DNA of 9,380 nucleotides from an uncultured Prevotella sp. (lineage in GTDB: Bacteria; Bacteroidota; Bacteroidia; Bacteroidales; Bacteroidaceae): the NCBI GenBank assembly GCA_946999025.1, contig CAMQBP010000063.1:1-9380 (forward strand). Direction: 5' to 3'. The notes under the pieces are model-generated. The model ran no database searches. It had not been told where the DNA came from and saw nothing but the letters and a program-made list of their open reading frames with translations. Position numbers and translations under genes: made by a program. Shown here piece by piece: positions 1-6,334 of the stretch; the first letter of the stretch is position 1; each line of letters starts with the position of its first letter.

Positions 1-1324
1 TGATGACCATGTCGGCGAAGCCATCTCCATGCAAGTCTTGGTTGGTAATGTTGTACACATATTCAGGGACAGGGAAGGTGGTTCCTTTGAGTTGAGGTGC
101 TGGCAGAGGCTTTTGCCACGTAAAAGAAATATAATCCAAACGAACCGGACCGCCAGAGTTCGTGGATATCTTGACCGAATCAGTCGTGCCTGTTCTGTTG
201 ATCTCATACACTGCACTCGCTTCATTTCCACTATCATGGTCTCTTAAACGGATGTTCAACGTCCCCAATTCGGTATTATGATAGGTTACGGTTGCCTGAG
301 ATGCCGTGCCAGCTGATAGATTGACTGACATCTTAGCACGACCTTGACACGCCTTAGACGGAATGATAAAAGTCTTGGAAGAACCTGCTGGAATGGGATT
401 GGGGTCAAACAAGTTGCGCCCGCCGGCATACCACGCATGTGCGTCGACTTCGTAAAGGGTGTGATAATCATCTGGCGAAGGATAGAAAGATGCCAGAAAT
501 GCAGTAGAATCGACAGACGTGGGTGCGTCATCTGTCTGCGTTAAAAAGTAATAGCCATAGTCAGAATAGGGGTTGCGAGTGCGACGAGTGGCTGTGTTGG
601 ATTCCCATGACACTGGCCCGTATGCATAAAACAATCGACGCCCATCAACCCAACAGGTGGGAACTTCCTTCAAATCATCGGTTGCCACCAACTCTTCTGC
701 AACCAGTTTCTCATTTTGCAACCTACCACCATAGCCATAAACCTTCACCTTATTAATATCTGTAAAGCCGGCTTTACGAATCAAGTCATCCGTCAATCGG
801 TACACGCCCGATGCGGGTACACGTATTTTTGCCCACTTACCTGACGCCAATACCGAGTGAGCCGCATAACGACTTGTGCCGCCTGCTCTTGTCTGTACGG
901 CGGCATGTCGCAGCGATTGTTTGCGTGGCTGGGCTTCTAATCGCAGCATGAAGCTGACCAAAATTTGATATTTGCCGTCACGAAACACCAAAGGACAAAA
1001 GTCTACCTCCAACAATCCTTTCTTTCTATCCAAAGCCAACTGCTGTCGGATAGGTGGCATGGCTGGCAATGGCGCATCAGACAATTGTCTGTATCGTGCG
1101 ATGTCGGCGGACGTCATGTCGATAAATTCGGGGTAAAGAATAGAAACAGAATAGGAAGAATTGGCGTATTGATCGCCCAGCGCAAAGGAATAGGAGAAAT
1201 GAGGCAGCCGTGAATCTATCTTCACGTCAGCTGCCGTCAAGTTAAAGAAACGCTCTTGAGCAGAAAGACTCAAGCACAAAAGCGACAAAAAACCAATAAC
1301 AAGAAATTTGATTCCTCTCAACAC
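1..1324 (-). CDS. porU: PorU, type IX secretion sortase, N-terminal part
   Basis: This is a partial gene that runs off the left edge; about 441 codons are present. PorU is the outer-membrane-associated C25 (gingipain-like) cysteine protease that removes the C-terminal sorting domain from type IX secretion cargo and helps anchor it to the cell surface. Visible are a signal peptide (residues 1 to ~22, hydrophobic core then LSLSAQ), the domain phrase LASGKWAKIRVPASGVYRLT, a KVYGYGG motif, and at the edge NITNQDLHGDGFADMVI, which in PorU leads into the peptidase domain. The catalytic His and Cys lie outside the window. No in-frame ATG fits, because an in-frame stop sits at 1346-1348, so I chose GTG at 1324 (TTG at 1321 is the alternative). 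It starts 17 nt after the FAH-family stop codon and is probably cotranscribed with it. The family call comes from recognising motifs; a related C25-domain secretion protein is the alternative. Confidence 0.85.
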   Translation of the reverse strand, partial: MLRGIKFLVIGFLSLLCLSLSAQERFFNLTAADVKIDSRLPHFSYSFALGDQYANSSYSVSILYPEFIDMTSADIARYRQLSDAPLPAMPPIRQQLALDRKKGLLEVDFCPLVFRDGKYQILVSFMLRLEAQPRKQSLRHAAVQTRAGGTSRYAAHSVLASGKWAKIRVPASGVYRLTDDLIRKAGFTDINKVKVYGYGGRLQNEKLVAEELVATDDLKEVPTCWVDGRRLFYAYGPVSWESNTATRRTRNPYSDYGYYFLTQTDDAPTSVDSTAFLASFYPSPDDYHTLYEVDAHAWYAGGRNLFDPNPIPAGSSKTFIIPSKACQGRAKMSVNLSAGTASQATVTYHNTELGTLNIRLRDHDSGNEASAVYEINRTGTTDSVKISTNSGGPVRLDYISFTWQKPLPAPQLKGTTFPVPEYVYNITNQDLHGDGFADMVI

Positions 1325-1341
1325 GCGTTCTAATTCTGTGT

Positions 1342-1959
1342 TTATTTACAATTCATTTCAAGCACCTTCCAGTCTGCCAGATACCCCTCCAAATGGTTGT
1401 TTACCTCCACAGGACCTGTTCCCGCAGGCGTACCAGTGTACAAGATATCACCAGTTTTCAAGGTAAAATACCGACTGATATAAGCTATCAGCTCATCAAT
1501 CTTATACAACATGTCTCCCGTGAACCCTTCTTGCACCGTCTTACCATTGATATCAAGATGGAAGTTGAGCGCCTGTACGTCGCGAAACTTGCCCACATCT
1601 ATCCAGTCACCCAACGCTGCCGCACCATCAAATCCTTTGGATAGCTCCCAAGGCTGCCCTGCTGAGCGTAACTTTTGTTGCAGTTCACGGGCGGTAAAGT
1701 CAATTCCCAGGGTAACAGCATCGTAGTAACGGTGGGCAAATCGTTCTGAGATAGTCTTACCTAATCGACAAATCCGCACGACCACTTCGGCCTCGTATTC
1801 TATCCTCCCCAAGTCATCGGGAATGAAGAACGGCTTATGATCTTTAAGCAAAGCCGAATCAGGCTTCATGAAAATCACAGGATTCTCTGGTTTTGATAAC
1901 GTTCCCAACAGCTCTTTATTGTGCTGTGCGTAATTCATTCCAACGGCAAATATCTTCAT
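1342..1959 (-). CDS. Fumarylacetoacetate hydrolase (FAH) family protein
   Basis: This 205-residue protein has the compact FAH fold of the FAHD1/YcgM group, whose members hydrolyse acylpyruvates or decarboxylate oxaloacetate with a divalent metal in the cytoplasm. The metal ligands are visible: Glu56 and Glu58 in EYEAEVVV and Asp87 in GIDFTARELQ. Lys108 in LSKGFDG and the C-terminal motif TGTPAGTGPV (about 175-184) are also family hallmarks. The start MKIFAVGMNYAQHN is a typical family N-terminus and needs no adjustment. It is complete and of normal length for the short bacterial members. It lies just upstream of porU with a 17-nt gap and behind a promoter at about 2018-2049. The real substrate cannot be told from sequence, and no link to secretion is implied by the family. 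As I recall, the same pair is adjacent in Porphyromonas gingivalis. Confidence 0.93.
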   Translation of the reverse strand: MKIFAVGMNYAQHNKELLGTLSKPENPVIFMKPDSALLKDHKPFFIPDDLGRIEYEAEVVVRICRLGKTISERFAHRYYDAVTLGIDFTARELQQKLRSAGQPWELSKGFDGAAALGDWIDVGKFRDVQALNFHLDINGKTVQEGFTGDMLYKIDELIAYISRYFTLKTGDILYTGTPAGTGPVEVNNHLEGYLADWKVLEMNCK

Positions 1960-2017
1960 CTCTTTGACTTTTTTTCTATTGATTCTACGCAGCCAGCAGC
2001 TGCAATTTGGTATGCTG

Positions 2018-2049
2018 CAAAGATACTACAAATTAAAATAAGTAGCGAA
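2018..2049 (-). promoter_or_regulatory. Promoter of the FAH-porU unit
   Basis: On the minus strand TATCTTTG (2025 to 2018) matches the Bacteroidetes -7 box TAnnTTTG exactly. The -33 region about 20 nt upstream has only a weak TTC/TCG in place of TTG. The transcript would start near 2012 and carry a leader of about 50 nt that includes the self-complementary GCAGCTGC. The site lies between the tsf terminator and the FAH-family start, which suits an independent promoter. Confidence 0.6.
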
Positions 2050-2059
2050 GATAAACGGA

Positions 2060-2094
2060 AAAAGCCCGATTGAGAGGTTCTCAACCGGACTTTT
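2060..2094 (-). terminator. Rho-independent terminator after tsf
   Basis: The two 16-nt arms AAAAGTCCGGTTGAGA and TCTCAATCGGGCTTTT (minus strand) pair along their whole length, with two G-U wobbles, around a 3-nt loop (ACC). The 3' arm ends in a T tract. It begins about 36 nt past the tsf stop codon and separates the ribosomal cluster from the FAH-porU promoter. The A tract on the other side makes it potentially bidirectional, but no plus-strand gene points at it. Confidence 0.9.
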
Positions 2095-2130
2095 CTATGC
2101 CACTAAACTTCCTTTCTTGGAAGCTATTTC

Positions 2131-3123
2131 TTAATCTGCACGCAAGCTAAAACGCTTGAAATCCACGATTTCCAAGTCCTTGTCAGCCTGTTTCAGATAT
2201 TCAGAAACAGTGATTTTGCTGTCCTGGATATATTCTTGGTTCAACAAACAGTTTTCTTTGAAGAACTTATTCATACGGCCTTTGGCAATATTCTGAATCA
2301 TGTTTTCTTGCAAGTGCTCCTTCTTGTCAGCTGCAGTTTCAGCCTTAATCTTACGAATCTCTTCTGCTTGCTCAGCGGTAATCTCACCCTTGCGGAGGCC
2401 TTCCTCCATGTGTTCCTCGCTCTCAGCGATATACAAGTTGAAGCCAGCCTTCTTCAATGCGGCTGAAACAGCCTTCTCAATCTGCTCTTCTTTGGTCTTC
2501 TCTACGGCCACCTTGTACTCAGCATCTTTCACTTCTTGCGAAACGTTTTCTTCATTCAAGGCCACAGGGTTCATCGCAGCAACCTGCATGGCGATGTTGT
2601 GAGCCTGCTCTTCGGCAGGTTTGTTGGTCTGAACCATCGTGCACAAGATGTTCTTGTTCATGTGGTTGTATGCCTCGATGTTTTCTCCTTCGATGAAACG
2701 ATAGCCATCCAACTCCATCTTCTCGCCTGTGATACCAGAACGAAGTTTAACAGTTGTGGCTACATCTTTTCCATCTGCGAGCTTCAAAGTAAGGATTTCA
2801 TCGATGGTCTTGGCCTTAGCAGCAACGGCAGCGTCGAGGATGTTTTGTGTACACTCGATGAAGTCCTTGCCGTTAGCCACGAAGTCGGTTTCGCACTTCA
2901 AAGCGATCATTGCAGCGAAGTCTTTGTCAACTTTCACAAGCACACAACCGTTTGAGGTCTCACGATCAGAACGCTTGGCAGCGATAGCCAGTCCGCGTTC
3001 ACGAACCAACTCAACAGCCTTATCCATGTCACCAGCCGCTTCGGTCAACGCTTTCTTGCAATCAGCCAGACCAGCGCCGGTCATTTTACGAAGCTTTTGT
3101 ATATCAGCAATTGTTACAGCCAT
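2131..3123 (-). CDS. tsf: Elongation factor Ts (EF-Ts)
   Basis: EF-Ts is the cytoplasmic guanine-nucleotide exchange factor that releases GDP from EF-Tu during translation elongation. The protein has 330 residues. The N-terminal UBA-like module starts MAVTIADIQKLRKMTGAGL (1-19) with DCKKAL following. The core exchange motif ETDFVA lies at 78-83. The C-terminal segment GRMNKFFKENCLLNQEYIQD (282-301) corresponds to the conserved end of the family. It is longer than the 283-residue E. coli protein; the extra residues lie mainly in the charged helical stretch around 190-275, common in Bacteroidetes as far as I recall. The ATG is preceded by an AT-rich leader without a Shine-Dalgarno. It follows rpsB by 126 nt, and that gap contains a terminator-like hairpin which may lower tsf expression relative to rpsB. 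Confidence 0.98.
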   Translation of the reverse strand: MAVTIADIQKLRKMTGAGLADCKKALTEAAGDMDKAVELVRERGLAIAAKRSDRETSNGCVLVKVDKDFAAMIALKCETDFVANGKDFIECTQNILDAAVAAKAKTIDEILTLKLADGKDVATTVKLRSGITGEKMELDGYRFIEGENIEAYNHMNKNILCTMVQTNKPAEEQAHNIAMQVAAMNPVALNEENVSQEVKDAEYKVAVEKTKEEQIEKAVSAALKKAGFNLYIAESEEHMEEGLRKGEITAEQAEEIRKIKAETAADKKEHLQENMIQNIAKGRMNKFFKENCLLNQEYIQDSKITVSEYLKQADKDLEIVDFKRFSLRAD

Positions 3124-3163
3124 AATATAAAAATCTTATTTATTGGGTTAATATTATTCTTTT

Positions 3164-3238
3164 ATAAAAAAGGACAGAGAAGAATGAAGAGCGCACCAGA
3201 TATGTAAAGAACATACCTTTCCCCCTTCGTTCTTCTCT
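3164..3238 (-). terminator. Terminator-like hairpin between rpsB and tsf
   Basis: On the minus strand AGAGAAGAACGAAG (3238 to 3225) pairs with CTTCATTCTTCTCT (3189 to 3176) over 13 of 14 positions, with one C-A mismatch. A T run (TTTTTT, about 3165-3170) follows a few bases after the stem. The 35-nt loop itself holds a 7-bp hairpin, GGTATGT-TCTTT-ACATATC. Its place 11 nt after the rpsB stop and before tsf makes it a candidate partial terminator (attenuator) or RNA-processing site. I see no TAnnTTTG promoter between it and tsf, so tsf would depend on readthrough. Confidence 0.65.
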
Positions 3239-3249
3239 ATTCAATATGA

Positions 3250-4140
3250 TTATTCAGCAGCAGGAGCTTCTTCTTTAGCTTCAGCTTCCTTGTTTTCTTC
3301 CTTTGCAGGCTCAGCCTTTTCAGCTACTTCCTCTGTTCCTTCAGCCTTCTCAGCCTCTTCGGTCTGCTTGCGAGCTTTGCGAGCACGCTTTGGCTTAGCC
3401 TCTGCAGCTTCCTCTTGCTGCTCTGCAGCTGCCTTTTCATCAGCCTTTTCAGCCTTGCGCTCCTCCAAACCCTCAGCGATGGCTTGGCAGCAAGCAGTCA
3501 AGATAACTTCTACAGAATCTTTCGCATCATCATTTGCGGGAATCACGAAGTCGATGTTCTTAGGATCTGAGTTGGTGTCAACGATAGCAAACACAGGGAT
3601 ACCCAAGCGATTGGCTTCCTTCACAGCGATGTGTTCCTTGCATACGTCTACAACGAATAGTGCAGAAGGCAAGCGTGTAAGGTCGGCAATAGAACCCAAG
3701 TTCTTCTCTAACTTGGCGCGTTGGCGTGTAATCTGAAGCAACTCACGTTTGGAGATGTTTTCGAATGTGCCATCAGCCATCAGCTTGTCGATGTTTGTCA
3801 TTTTCTTCACAGCCTTACGAATGGTTGGGAAGTTGGTGAGTGTACCACCAGCCCAACGCTCGTTCACGTATGGCATGTTTACAGATGCAGCCTTCTCGGC
3901 TACGATGTCCTTAGCTTGTTTTTTAGTAGCGACAAACAAAACCTTCCTACCAGACTTCGCAATCTGTTTCAAAGCTTCGGCTGCTTCGTCTATCTTTGCA
4001 ACCGTTTTGTTCAGGTCGATGATGTGAATGCCATTGCGCTCCATGAAGATATAGGGAGCCATGGCTGGATTCCATTTGCGACGGAGGTGTCCGAAGTGGC
4101 TACCTGCCTGCAATAATTGGTCAAAATTTGTTCTTGACAT
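3250..4140 (-). CDS. rpsB: 30S ribosomal protein S2 (uS2) with charged C-terminal tail
   Basis: uS2 sits on the back of the small subunit and is needed for bS1 recruitment and initiation in many bacteria. The 296-residue product opens MSRTNFDQLLQAGSHFGHL and carries the family stretches WNPAMAPYIF (23-32), NERWAGGTLTNFPTI (93-107) and VDTNSDPKNIDFVIPANDDA (187-206). The globular domain ends near residue 225. The last ~70 residues are a low-complexity tail of Glu, Ala and Lys, interrupted by a basic island KPKRARKARK (249-258), and are probably disordered. Such tails are common in Bacteroidetes S2 in my recollection. The ATG is preceded by an A-rich stretch with no convincing Shine-Dalgarno. 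The gene follows rpsI after a 345-nt repeat-bearing gap and precedes tsf, the usual bacterial partner. Confidence 0.98.
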   Translation of the reverse strand: MSRTNFDQLLQAGSHFGHLRRKWNPAMAPYIFMERNGIHIIDLNKTVAKIDEAAEALKQIAKSGRKVLFVATKKQAKDIVAEKAASVNMPYVNERWAGGTLTNFPTIRKAVKKMTNIDKLMADGTFENISKRELLQITRQRAKLEKNLGSIADLTRLPSALFVVDVCKEHIAVKEANRLGIPVFAIVDTNSDPKNIDFVIPANDDAKDSVEVILTACCQAIAEGLEERKAEKADEKAAAEQQEEAAEAKPKRARKARKQTEEAEKAEGTEEVAEKAEPAKEENKEAEAKEEAPAAE

Positions 4141-4245
4141 TTTTCTTTTCTTTAAATTGTTTACTTTCTTTTTAGTTGATTAGAACCAATCTTCGAGTAG
4201 TTCGCCACGCATGGGAAATCTCGAGGATTTAGATACTAAACGGGT

Positions 4246-4478
4246 GATCAGTTTACGAGTTGATAGTTTACAAGTTTACGAGTTGATAGCTTGTAAGTTT
4301 ATGAGTTAACTGTTTGCAGGTTTACAAGTTTACGAATGAACCGTTTACAGGTTTACGAGTTGATAGCTTGTAAGTTTACGAGTTAACTGTTTGCAGGTTT
4401 ACAAGTTTACGTGTTGAAAGTTTACAAGTTAAGAAGTATCACCTCGTCAACTTGTCTACTCGTGAACTTGTCAACTAC
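4246..4478. repeat. Degenerate tandem and inverted repeats in the rpsI-rpsB junction
   Basis: The stretch is built from short units of the form GTTTACAAGTTTACGAGTTGATA with many variants. On top of this lies a longer period: 4274-4334 and 4351-4411 are 61-nt copies differing at a single base, 77 nt apart. The last part (about 4443-4476) carries the same motif inverted (for example CTCGTGAACTTGTCAACT), so the rpsB-proximal and rpsI-proximal ends can pair in RNA. The units and spacings are too irregular for a CRISPR array, and no protein is encoded. Function is unknown. I recall similar CTTGTAAACTCGTAAAC repeats in Prevotella and Bacteroides intergenic regions. Confidence 0.85.
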
Positions 4479-4486
4479 TCTCCTCA

Positions 4487-4873
4487 TTAACGCTTACTGA
4501 ACTGGAAGCGACGACGGGCCTTGGGCTGTCCTGGCTTCTTACGCTCAACAGCACGGCTGTCACGTGTCAAGAATCCATTGTCCTTCAACACCTTCTTATC
4601 TTCAGCATTCAACTTGACGAGCGCACGGGCAATGGCGAGGCGAAGTGCCTGGCTCTGACCTGTGAATCCGCCACCATCAAGGTTGGCCTTGATGTCATAT
4701 TTTCCTTCAACCTCAAGTGTTTCCAATGGCTGTTTAACCACGTAACGCAAGATAGCTGATGGGAAATAGGTTTCAATATCTTTTTTGTTAATCGTTATTT
4801 TGCCGGTACCTTCAGTGAGGTATACGCGAGCGATGGCGCTCTTGCGACGGCCTATTGCATTGATTACTTCCAT
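4487..4873 (-). CDS. rpsI: 30S ribosomal protein S9 (uS9)
   Basis: uS9 belongs to the head of the small subunit, and its C-terminal tail reaches the P-site tRNA. The 128-residue product is complete: it begins MEVINAIGRRKSAIARVYL, has the family signature GGGFTGQSQALRLAIARAL (67-85), and ends in the basic tail KARRRFQFSKR, whose final Lys-Arg is the conserved tRNA-contacting end. The length is normal. It starts 9 nt after the rplM stop codon, the near-universal rplM-rpsI pairing, so it is translated from the same message. Downstream it is separated from rpsB by a repeat-rich gap. Confidence 0.99.
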   Translation of the reverse strand: MEVINAIGRRKSAIARVYLTEGTGKITINKKDIETYFPSAILRYVVKQPLETLEVEGKYDIKANLDGGGFTGQSQALRLAIARALVKLNAEDKKVLKDNGFLTRDSRAVERKKPGQPKARRRFQFSKR

Positions 4874-4882
4874 CTTTCCTTA

Positions 4883-5344
4883 TTATTTATACTGGTTAAT
4901 ATCGATAGCCTTAGGCTTCTGTGCAGCCTTGTCGTGCTCAGCGCCTTCGAATACATACAGGTTGCTCAGCAAAGAACGTCCCAACGGGCCCTTTGGCAGC
5001 ATACCTTTCACGGCATGACGAACAATCTTGTCAACACCGTTCTTGCGAGTACGAAGCTCAGCAGGGGTGTTGAAACGCTGTCCACCAGGATAACCGGTAT
5101 AACGTGTATAAAGTTTGTCTGTTTCTTTCTTGCCAGAGAACTTGATTTTCTCGGCATTGATGATGATGACGTTGTCTCCACAATCAACATGAGGAGTGAA
5201 AGTTGGCTTGTACTTGCCACGCAGCAACTTAGCGACCTTTGAGCAAAGGCGACCAACAATCTGGTCGGTTGCGTCTACTACGACCCACTCTTTTTGAGCT
5301 GTTTCCCTGTTGACGGAAATAGTCTTGTAACTTAATGTGTCCAT
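4883..5344 (-). CDS. rplM: 50S ribosomal protein L13 (uL13)
   Basis: uL13 is an early-assembling large-subunit protein. The 153-residue product is complete, with the family landmarks WVVVDATDQIVGRLCSKVA (20-38), YTGYPGGQRF (82-91) and AVKGMLPKGPLGRSLLSNL (111-129). The usual EHPHxAQKP segment appears as EHDKAAQKP (136-144), a mild departure. It is the first gene of the rplM-rpsI-rpsB-tsf run. The ATG lies in a very AT-rich stretch without a Shine-Dalgarno, typical of Bacteroidetes. A promoter about 145 nt upstream and a structured leader precede it, which hints at ribosomal-protein feedback regulation, though this is not shown. Confidence 0.99.
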   Translation of the reverse strand: MDTLSYKTISVNRETAQKEWVVVDATDQIVGRLCSKVAKLLRGKYKPTFTPHVDCGDNVIIINAEKIKFSGKKETDKLYTRYTGYPGGQRFNTPAELRTRKNGVDKIVRHAVKGMLPKGPLGRSLLSNLYVFEGAEHDKAAQKPKAIDINQYK

Positions 5345-5484
5345 TAAAAATTTAAATTTTACTACTAAAAAACGTTTTTATTTCACTCATGTACGAACGA
5401 TTCACTAACCGTGATGCTCGGCCAAAAGCACCACTATTAACACATCCGCACAGGGGACTCTAAGTTCATCCCCGAAATAATCGG
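5345..5484 (-). promoter_or_regulatory. Structured 5' leader of rplM, candidate ribosomal-protein leader
   Basis: Between the predicted transcription start (about 5484) and the rplM ATG there are about 140 nt with three possible hairpins on the minus strand. These are CCGA-N5-TCGG (5472-5484), GGGGA-N11-TCCCC (5453-5473, sharing two bases with the first, so the two may compete), and GTGGTGCT-N8-AGCATCAC (5411-5434, 8 bp with one G-U). The last ~60 nt before the start codon are AT-rich and largely unstructured. No protein-coding reading is supported. A leader that binds L13 or another ribosomal protein is inference from position and structure only. Confidence 0.45.
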
Positions 5485-5488
5485 ACTG

Positions 5489-5519
5489 CAAAAATACACA
5501 TATCTATAAACATAGCCAA
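5489..5519 (-). promoter_or_regulatory. Promoter of the rplM-rpsI-rpsB-tsf cluster
   Basis: On the minus strand TTG (5519 to 5517), a 20-nt spacer and TATTTTTG (5496 to 5489) match the Bacteroidetes -33/-7 promoter form. This is the only good match upstream of rplM that I found. Confidence 0.7.
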
Positions 5520-5820
5520 CGCCGCCCACTCCTAACAACCTTTATTTTGTGATTTATTAACTATTTTACACCTTGTTAACGCATATTCTCTTGTCCAAAA
5601 CGACTATACGAAGAAACGGATCGAACAACGAAAAAAACAAAGTTGGCGCGAAGCGCTTACAGACTGGAAACTTCAATTATTTTTACCTAAAAAAGTCCCA
5701 AAAACAGCCTTTCGCCATGCTCATTCTGGAGAAAAACAATAGGCTTAGCGGATGAAAACAAGGAGCTATTTTGCCTCGAAATCGTGTTTTTCGCCCTAAA
5801 AACGATGATATTACACGCAC

Positions 5821-5907
5821 AGAAGCATCACTTAGCACCCTTAGAAGCATGCTATTGTACGCCAAAAGCATACCAATTGCACCGCAAAAGACATGCTATT
5901 GGCTTGC
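5821..5907. repeat. Four degenerate ~22-bp tandem units
   Basis: Successive units start at 5821, 5843, 5864 and 5886 and are 22, 21, 22 and 22 nt long. Each opens with (A/G)AAG and carries a version of AGCATGCTATTG followed by a C-rich end: AGAAGCATCACTTAGC, AGAAGCATGCTATTG, AAAAGCATACCAATTG and AAAAGACATGCTATTGG. Divergence between units is high, so this looks like an old repeat tract rather than an active array. There are no spacers, which argues against CRISPR. Confidence 0.6.
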
Positions 5908-6266
5908 TGGAACGTGCAAACAAGTCGCAAATAGACAGCACATATCTACAAAAACTTGATTATCAAAATCATATAAAAACTATCTCATTTTCGGCTTATT
6001 TGCAACCAGATGCGGGGTTGGTTGTAAATACGCTAAATATGGAGAGGCGCTTTGTCAAGATTATTCACATGATTTGTTCGTCCTGCTTTCATGCACCCGA
6101 CAAGACGTGGATAGTCAAAAGAGGCGTCACTATACGTGAAACAGATAGATATCAGTAGTGTTACGCATCAAAAGTGGAAATCTCCGCTAACTTGGATTGA
6201 TAAATATACACGCAACGGTTAACGCAGCACAAAAATCAACAAGAGCCGCTTTCGTTTCGTTGTGAC

Positions 6267-6294
6267 AAAAGAAAAATCCGCAACCGGGGCGGAC
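6267..6294 (-). terminator. Terminator downstream of the porin gene
   Basis: On the minus strand TCCGC, a 7-nt loop and GCGGA form a 5-bp GC-rich stem, extendable by a G-T pair. It is followed directly by TTTTTCTTTT. It begins about 40 nt past the porin stop codon. The stem is short but GC-rich and the T tract is good. Confidence 0.7.
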
Positions 6295-6334
6295 GCATGA
6301 GTAGGAATATCATCTAAACTTTTAACAAATAAAC

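Larger units (their letters stand above)
5521..6334. other. Gene-poor intergenic stretch, about 0.8 kb
   Basis: I find no supported gene here. The longest open frame (5784-6158, plus strand, 124 codons) starts inside a repeat tract, has no recognisable domain, and has no TAnnTTTG promoter in front of it. Structures seen are an imperfect hairpin ATCG-bulge-TTTTT against AAAAACGAT (about 5781-5806), the repeat tract at 5821-5907, an 8-bp hairpin TGCAACCA-N10-TGGTTGTA (6001-6026, one G-U), and a bulged 9-bp hairpin (6105-6137). The porin terminator sits near the right end. The composition is A-rich on the plus strand. I recall similar sequence from Prevotella intergenic regions, which suggests a dispersed repeat family or remnant. 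Confidence 0.6.

Noticed and set aside
286..1213. Several short open frames on both strands at the left end
   Set aside because: They are shadows of the porU reading frame, which is open from 1324 to the window edge.
4246..4478. CRISPR array
   Set aside because: The repeats are short, degenerate, directly abutting and variable in spacing, with no unique spacers and no cas genes nearby.
5641..5665. GCGC-GAA-GCGC hairpin followed by a T run on the minus strand as a terminator
   Set aside because: The stem is only 4 bp, the T run is about 10 nt away, and no gene on that strand ends nearby.
5784..6158. 124-codon plus-strand open frame as a possible small gene
   Set aside because: It starts inside the degenerate repeat tract, its His/Cys/Lys-rich product looks like translated repeat sequence, and no promoter precedes it.
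5575..6226. 9-bp direct repeat GTTAACGCA (5575-5583 and 6218-6226) as a target-site duplication around a mobile element
   Set aside because: A 9-bp match is expected by chance in a stretch of this length, and no terminal inverted repeats or transposase remnants lie just inside.
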